Shown here one piece after another: positions 55,701 to 59,187 of a DNA stretch of 59,187 bases. A program made the translations under genes and the position numbers. Every line of letters begins with the position of its first letter. The stretch's first letter is position 1. The DNA comes from Bacteroidota bacterium (GTDB lineage: Bacteria; Bacteroidota; Bacteroidia; Bacteroidales; GCA-2711565). The notes below the pieces were generated by a model. It was given only the letters and a program-made list of their open reading frames with translations, ran no database searches and had not been told where the DNA came from. The stretch covers positions 1 through 59,187 of the forward strand of contig PIVJ01000007.1 in the NCBI GenBank assembly GCA_003353955.1. Direction: 5' to 3'.

Positions 55701-58700
55701 ATGATGTTATAATCGGCGACACCCTACGCTTTATGATTGGTTCAAGCAAAAAATCAGTTAGGATACTTTATGAGTTACAACATAAAAATAAGGTTATTCT
55801 GAATAAATGGGTTCAATTGAGAAATGAAAAGAAAAAGATTGAAATCCCACTACCTAAAGCAATTAAAGGCGTAATTAACCTGAATCTTTTATTTGTAATT
55901 GATAATGAAATTTATAATCGAAATGTAATAATTGAAGTTTCAGACCCCTCAAGAAAATTAAATATAAAACTTGAAACTTTTAGGCCGATCATCAGGCCGA
56001 AATCTGATGAAATTTGGAAAATTAACATTTCGGGAAGTAAAAAAGAAACGATTGGTGTAGAGCTATTAGCTACTATGATGGATGCCTCACTTGATAAATT
56101 GAAGCCGCATAAGTGGAGTTTTTCATTATCTGATTATACCTACAATTATATATCCTGGAAAACCAATTATAGCTATGGGCAAAGTATAATCAGCAGATTT
56201 AACCAACATTATTTTCGTAGGAAGTTTTTCCCAATTCCTGATTTTTCATTGCGTTTTATGTGGGAGGGTTTTATAGAAGATGATCTGTTGTCATATTTAA
56301 ATTCTCCACGAACCAATCAAAGGATGGTTGAAGGTGTTCTTGAAATTGGTTTTACAAATTCATTGAAGGTCAAATCGAATGGTGGCACGGGTGTATCTAC
56401 TAGCGTACAAAATATTCAAATCAAAAAGAACGTTAACGAAACTGCCTTCTTCTATCCCGATTTACAAACTGATAGATTGGGTAATATCAGCCTAAAATTT
56501 ACCAGTCCTGAAAGCCTCACACGATGGAAATTTATGGCACTTGCCCACACCAAGGATTTACGGGTAGCTCAAATGACTGAAAACATCATTACCCAAAAAG
56601 AGTTAATGGTCAGTCCGAATATTCCGAGATTTTTCAGAGAAGGGGATACAATATTCTTTAGTACCAAAGTGATCAATATATCTGATAAAGCTATTAATGG
56701 AGAAATTTCGTTGGAAATATTTGAAGCACAAAGCATGAACCCTATTGAAGGGATGATGCTTGATAAAACGGTTAAATCGTTTGAAATATCAAAGAAGTCA
56801 ACCATCAGTAAACAATGGAAATTGGTTGTTCCCTCCGGAATTAGCGCAATGGCTTATCGATTAATGGCTTTCTCAGAAAATCATAATGATGGAGAAGAAA
56901 AAGTTATTTCGGTTCTTTCAAATAAAATATTGGTAACGGAAAATATTCCCATTCACCTAAATCCAAATGAGAAGAAGGAAATTAATTTTGAAAGACTCAT
57001 TAATTCGGGTAATAATCCTGATTTGATTCAGCATAGATTAAAATTGGAAATAACTTCCAACCCGGCTTGGTATGCTATTCAAGCTTTGCCAAGTATTGCT
57101 GAGGCAACAAGAGAAGATGCCCTTTCCGTATTTAATAAATTTTATGCCAACTCGATGGCCTATCATTTGCTTAATTCAAGGTCTGAAATTAAAGATGTTT
57201 TCAATAAGTGGAGAACAACAGATACGGACGCTTTCTTATCTGAACTTGAGAAGAATCAAGAATTAAAATCTGTTTTACTGGAAGAAACACCCTGGCTGAT
57301 AGTTGCTAAAAGTGACACTGAAAAGAAACGCCGCTTAGCACAATTTTTTGAGATCAACACCATCAACCACCAATTGAACAGAAGTGTTTCAAAACTCCTT
57401 AAACTACAATTGCCTGATGGATCCTGGAGTTGGTTCAAGGGTATGCGTGGGAGCAGATATATCACCCAACAAATCGTTCTGGGTTTAGTCCGATTGCAGT
57501 CAAGAGATGCACTGGTTTCAGATTTAAAAAGTAAAATCATAACTGCGCTGAGAAAGGGAATCGAATTCTTAATGTGGGAACTTACCAATGATTATAAGCA
57601 GCTTAAAAACATTAATAATGTCAACTTAGAGCAGGATCATCTGAGCAATTTACAAATTCAGTTTTTATTGATTTTAAGTCAACTTGATGAGGTAGGTAAT
57701 GATACAGATGAGTTTCAGAATGCCTGGGTTTATTATCTTAGTCAGAGTCAAAAATACTGGCCTGAACGAACTAATTATTTGCAGGCAACGATTGCCTTGA
57801 TTTTATTTAGAAGTGGGGATGTGGAAACTGCCAACCTTATTTTAAAATCATTGCAAGAAAGGGCAGAAGTTGACGAGGAGTTGGGCATGTATTGGAATTC
57901 GTCGCACAATTATTATTGGTATCAGGCACCCATAGAAACACAGGTAATGATCATTAAAGCATATTATGAAATTAAGAATGATAAAAGCATCGTTACTGAA
58001 CTAAAGAAATGGTTGCTTAAACAAAAACAAACTCAATTATGGGCTACACCAAAAGCTTCGGTTGAGGCGGTAAATGCATTGCTTTTGGGAGATGCTGAGA
58101 TGCTTAAAGATACTAAATCCATCGAAGTGAAATTAGGCAATGAAAAGGTTGAAGTAAAAGAATCGGAAGCCGGAACTTTATATTATGAATCGGTTTGGAG
58201 TGGAAGCGAAATTAAGGCAGACATGGGTCGGATTGCTATAAAAAATGAAAACAATAACATTGCCTGGGGAGCCATACATTGGCAGTATTTCTCAACGTTA
58301 GATAAAATCACTTCTTCCGAAACCTCATTGAAAATTGAACAACAATTATTTGTTAAGGAAACCGACGATAATGGTTCAACTTTAGCAGCACTAAATGAAA
58401 ATCGAAAATTACAAATTGGAGACAGGGTTGTATCTCGAATGATTGTTACCGTAGATCGGGACATGGAATACGTACATTTAAAAGATATGCACGCCTCGGC
58501 ATTTGAACCCATTGATGTTCTCTCTGGCTATCGTTATGAAAACGGAATTGGTTTTTATAAAAGCATCACAGATGCAGCTACTCATTATTATTTTGAACGA
58601 TTGCGAACCGGCACCTATGTTTTCGAAAAGGAAATGTTTGTTTCTCAAATTGGTGAATTTTCAAATGGAATATCTAGCATACAGTGTTTATATGCGCCAG

Positions 58701-58750
58701 AGTTTAACAGTCATTCGGAAGGGATAAGAGTTGAGGTGATTTTAAAGTAA
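52781..58750 (+). CDS. Alpha-2-macroglobulin-family protein (giant, thioester-less)
   Basis: The 1989-aa protein has a signal peptide (1 to about 21), a helical, TPR-like N-terminal region (about 25-370), macroglobulin domains including MG2 (RSIYRPGQTVYFKGIVYK near 600), the A2M domain (about 1220-1330; SLTRWKFMALAHTKDLRVAQ) and an alpha/alpha-toroid region (about 1480-1830; LPDGSWSWFKGMRGSRYITQ). The reactive CxEQ thioester motif is absent. There is no lipobox Cys. Bacterial A2M proteins trap proteases in the periplasm, usually next to a PBP1C gene, which is absent here. The exact role is unknown. Confidence 0.88.
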   Translation: MKFRFIICLSFIIGVSTSIIGQISPLKTRTNTDWLLIDSLLTIGLEKSAEIEINNAYRLSKIFQNHADFIKALFYKLKLKQNNANPNEFVSELENEILISEIPQSQILHSFLGDFYMQYYRMNRWKINQRTPLQHTQSSEILNWDKTAFFENSRNHYLASLQNSDSLYSISIKDLKPILIKNSLGRKYYLTLYDLLAQRAIQYFSENPDAVKSNNRIVTEYNFFASTNEFLSQDIQIDDTDNYLIQAIKIYQSLSRLHHHHLEIIALGRSEFMRLQFVKNNLYPEKLNEKYISALTELTSSVEDHALTAEIDYEIARSYANEGLKYDPFDHPQYRWEKVKAIEVCKSVLDKFPESIGGKACKELLKQIQYPAINLELKSGNLPNLPILASLTYKNIKKLNFRLFKLRSLDEKNNKIDRTNKQKIEYYLGKKPIKEWAQSLPNEGDYQSHNVQIRIPELAVGYYTLMASPDPDFHPDSLLQLNEFWATELSFTLRNDVDGGMDLFVLNRRTGLPLSGAKLKIQSGEYNYSLRKTEWKDAKSLVTTKSGYLRLDNLHKYRSCRFIFSINNDTLIENRIYNQGKINTSAGKETLNTRFFTDRSIYRPGQTVYFKGIVYKKTDDSFKVVQGLPTNISFIDANRQQISSTTFTTNSFGSFNGSFVIPKGVLNGKMQIKNNSGDTWISVEEYKRPNFEIKYDSIKSQHRINDAVQITGTVNTFSGSPLAGVQGKYTVTRSYNPIYWWDRPIIISEDKQISFGKFQVNDAGEFEIQFKALPDEQIRKEQHPVFLYKINMEVTDLNGETQQAETSIRLAYTDLKLVTNIKDAVDKESNGFIELSASNMNGVKQDVNVLISVFKLEAPKRIFKKRSWQRPDYFTTDRESFYTYFPSDQFDNESEVENWKIDHQVYQAEINTGEVNGLQLEELKTWPSGKYKISFKARDDFDEEVETHRYFTLYVGSTPQMPIPEIDFFVLNQNDVIIGDTLRFMIGSSKKSVRILYELQHKNKVILNKWVQLRNEKKKIEIPLPKAIKGVINLNLLFVIDNEIYNRNVIIEVSDPSRKLNIKLETFRPIIRPKSDEIWKINISGSKKETIGVELLATMMDASLDKLKPHKWSFSLSDYTYNYISWKTNYSYGQSIISRFNQHYFRRKFFPIPDFSLRFMWEGFIEDDLLSYLNSPRTNQRMVEGVLEIGFTNSLKVKSNGGTGVSTSVQNIQIKKNVNETAFFYPDLQTDRLGNISLKFTSPESLTRWKFMALAHTKDLRVAQMTENIITQKELMVSPNIPRFFREGDTIFFSTKVINISDKAINGEISLEIFEAQSMNPIEGMMLDKTVKSFEISKKSTISKQWKLVVPSGISAMAYRLMAFSENHNDGEEKVISVLSNKILVTENIPIHLNPNEKKEINFERLINSGNNPDLIQHRLKLEITSNPAWYAIQALPSIAEATREDALSVFNKFYANSMAYHLLNSRSEIKDVFNKWRTTDTDAFLSELEKNQELKSVLLEETPWLIVAKSDTEKKRRLAQFFEINTINHQLNRSVSKLLKLQLPDGSWSWFKGMRGSRYITQQIVLGLVRLQSRDALVSDLKSKIITALRKGIEFLMWELTNDYKQLKNINNVNLEQDHLSNLQIQFLLILSQLDEVGNDTDEFQNAWVYYLSQSQKYWPERTNYLQATIALILFRSGDVETANLILKSLQERAEVDEELGMYWNSSHNYYWYQAPIETQVMIIKAYYEIKNDKSIVTELKKWLLKQKQTQLWATPKASVEAVNALLLGDAEMLKDTKSIEVKLGNEKVEVKESEAGTLYYESVWSGSEIKADMGRIAIKNENNNIAWGAIHWQYFSTLDKITSSETSLKIEQQLFVKETDDNGSTLAALNENRKLQIGDRVVSRMIVTVDRDMEYVHLKDMHASAFEPIDVLSGYRYENGIGFYKSITDAATHYYFERLRTGTYVFEKEMFVSQIGEFSNGISSIQCLYAPEFNSHSEGIRVEVILK

Positions 58751-58893
58751 TCCAAACTTCATGATATTTTCTTTTGGTCAAATAATGCATTCCATAAAAC
58801 GCTATATAAATGAAAAACTATTTGAGCTCTTAACCCAACTTGTAAATACGCACCTGTAATACCCTCTGTAACAGCGCAGATCAATTTATGTTT

Positions 58894-59187
58894 TTACATT
58901 TGGGGCACTACTTTTGTTTTTCTGACAAATGGCCTGTGTTTAAAACCAAGTGCATCAAAAATATCTTTTTGCTCTTTAGTTGGTCTGGTGCATAGTTTAA
59001 TATATATTTTCTCATTGTTGTCATTGTTAACTGATACCAGGGAACTTTGCATGCTCCGAATAGTGACAAATAAAGTGTTCTCAGCTCCGGTAATCAATTC
59101 CTTAATCCTGTTGGCCAATGACTTATGTTCTGCCTTGTCAACATTCTCAAGCTTCCCAAGGTTTAACACAACACTTTGGCGAACTTT
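58894..59187 (-). pseudogene. IS1634-type transposase remnant, catalytic core deleted
   Basis: The frame stays open to the window edge, reading KVRQSVVLNLGKLENVDKAE and then SLANRIKELITG, the N-terminal block of IS1634-family transposases. It passes within about 30 residues to LCTRPTKEQKDIFDALGFKH and VRKTKVVPQM, which resemble the family C-terminus. The several hundred residues with the DDE core between them are missing. It is unlike the complete IS at 14374-16440 in sequence. Confidence 0.6.

Noticed and set aside
1-59187. CRISPR array, rRNA operon, integrase or prophage core
   Set aside because: No regularly spaced repeats, rRNA-like sequence, integrase or phage structural genes were seen.

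Overview
The window is AT-rich chromosomal DNA from a member of the Bacteroidota. Pointers are Bacteroidetes-type -7 boxes (TAnnTTTG) before several genes, a DUF3098 gene beside ftsX, an UpxY/RfaH-like NusG gene leading a polysaccharide locus, a lamin-tail secreted protein, a very large alpha-2-macroglobulin-like protein, and a zinc-motif-poor sirtuin. Genus cannot be fixed from the sequence.

Layout. 1-350: a tRNA-like RNA followed by a strong intrinsic terminator. 391-3132 (minus): prfB with a programmed frameshift, recX, an arsC-type reductase and a sirtuin. 3210-3733: an internally deleted IS. 3959-10138: a [NiFe]-hydrogenase region with maturation genes (protease, hypA, hypC), a PspF-like sigma-54 activator, a near-perfect sigma-54 promoter, a new 64-aa small protein, then small subunit, large subunit and cytochrome b. 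The small subunit carries the six-cysteine proximal-cluster signature of oxygen-tolerant membrane-bound hydrogenases. A 20-bp palindrome ends the operon against xth. 11098-16708: a ClC channel, a decayed gene, an XRE/S24 regulator, and a DnaQ-like exonuclease remnant split by a complete 2067-bp IS with a 5-bp target duplication. 16707-31000s: rnr, a double ABC ATPase, comF, a lamin-tail protein, ribF, an RNase H, a coiled-coil membrane protein, a C69 dipeptidase and cysN-cysD. 32131-38136 (minus): a short polysaccharide locus (HTH regulator, frameshifted NusG-like antiterminator, WbpB-, WecB/WbpI- and WbpA-like enzymes, UDP-sugar epimerase, truncated four-helix protein) with no glycosyltransferase, flippase or polymerase. 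38346-58750: housekeeping genes (ppa, miaB, topA, arginase-like, ruvC, ispD, queA, truB, uppP, DUF3098, ftsX, leuS) and the alpha-2-macroglobulin-like giant. The right edge holds a gutted IS1634-type transposase.

How the genes work together. The hydrogenase block reads as one controlled unit: the activator gene lies directly upstream of the sigma-54 promoter that should drive the 64-aa gene and the structural subunits, while the protease, HypA and HypC mature the large subunit. hypB, hypD, hypE and hypF must be elsewhere. The sugar enzymes would make UDP-ManNAcA-type and UDP-GalA-type donors for surface glycan, but the locus looks reduced.

Most notable: the sigma-54 promoter/activator/64-aa protein arrangement around an oxygen-tolerant-type hydrogenase; a ~157-bp intergenic repeat present three times, whose hairpin core is inverted in one copy; a frameshift that removes the end of the KOW domain of the NusG-like gene; and the tRNA-like RNA at the left edge.
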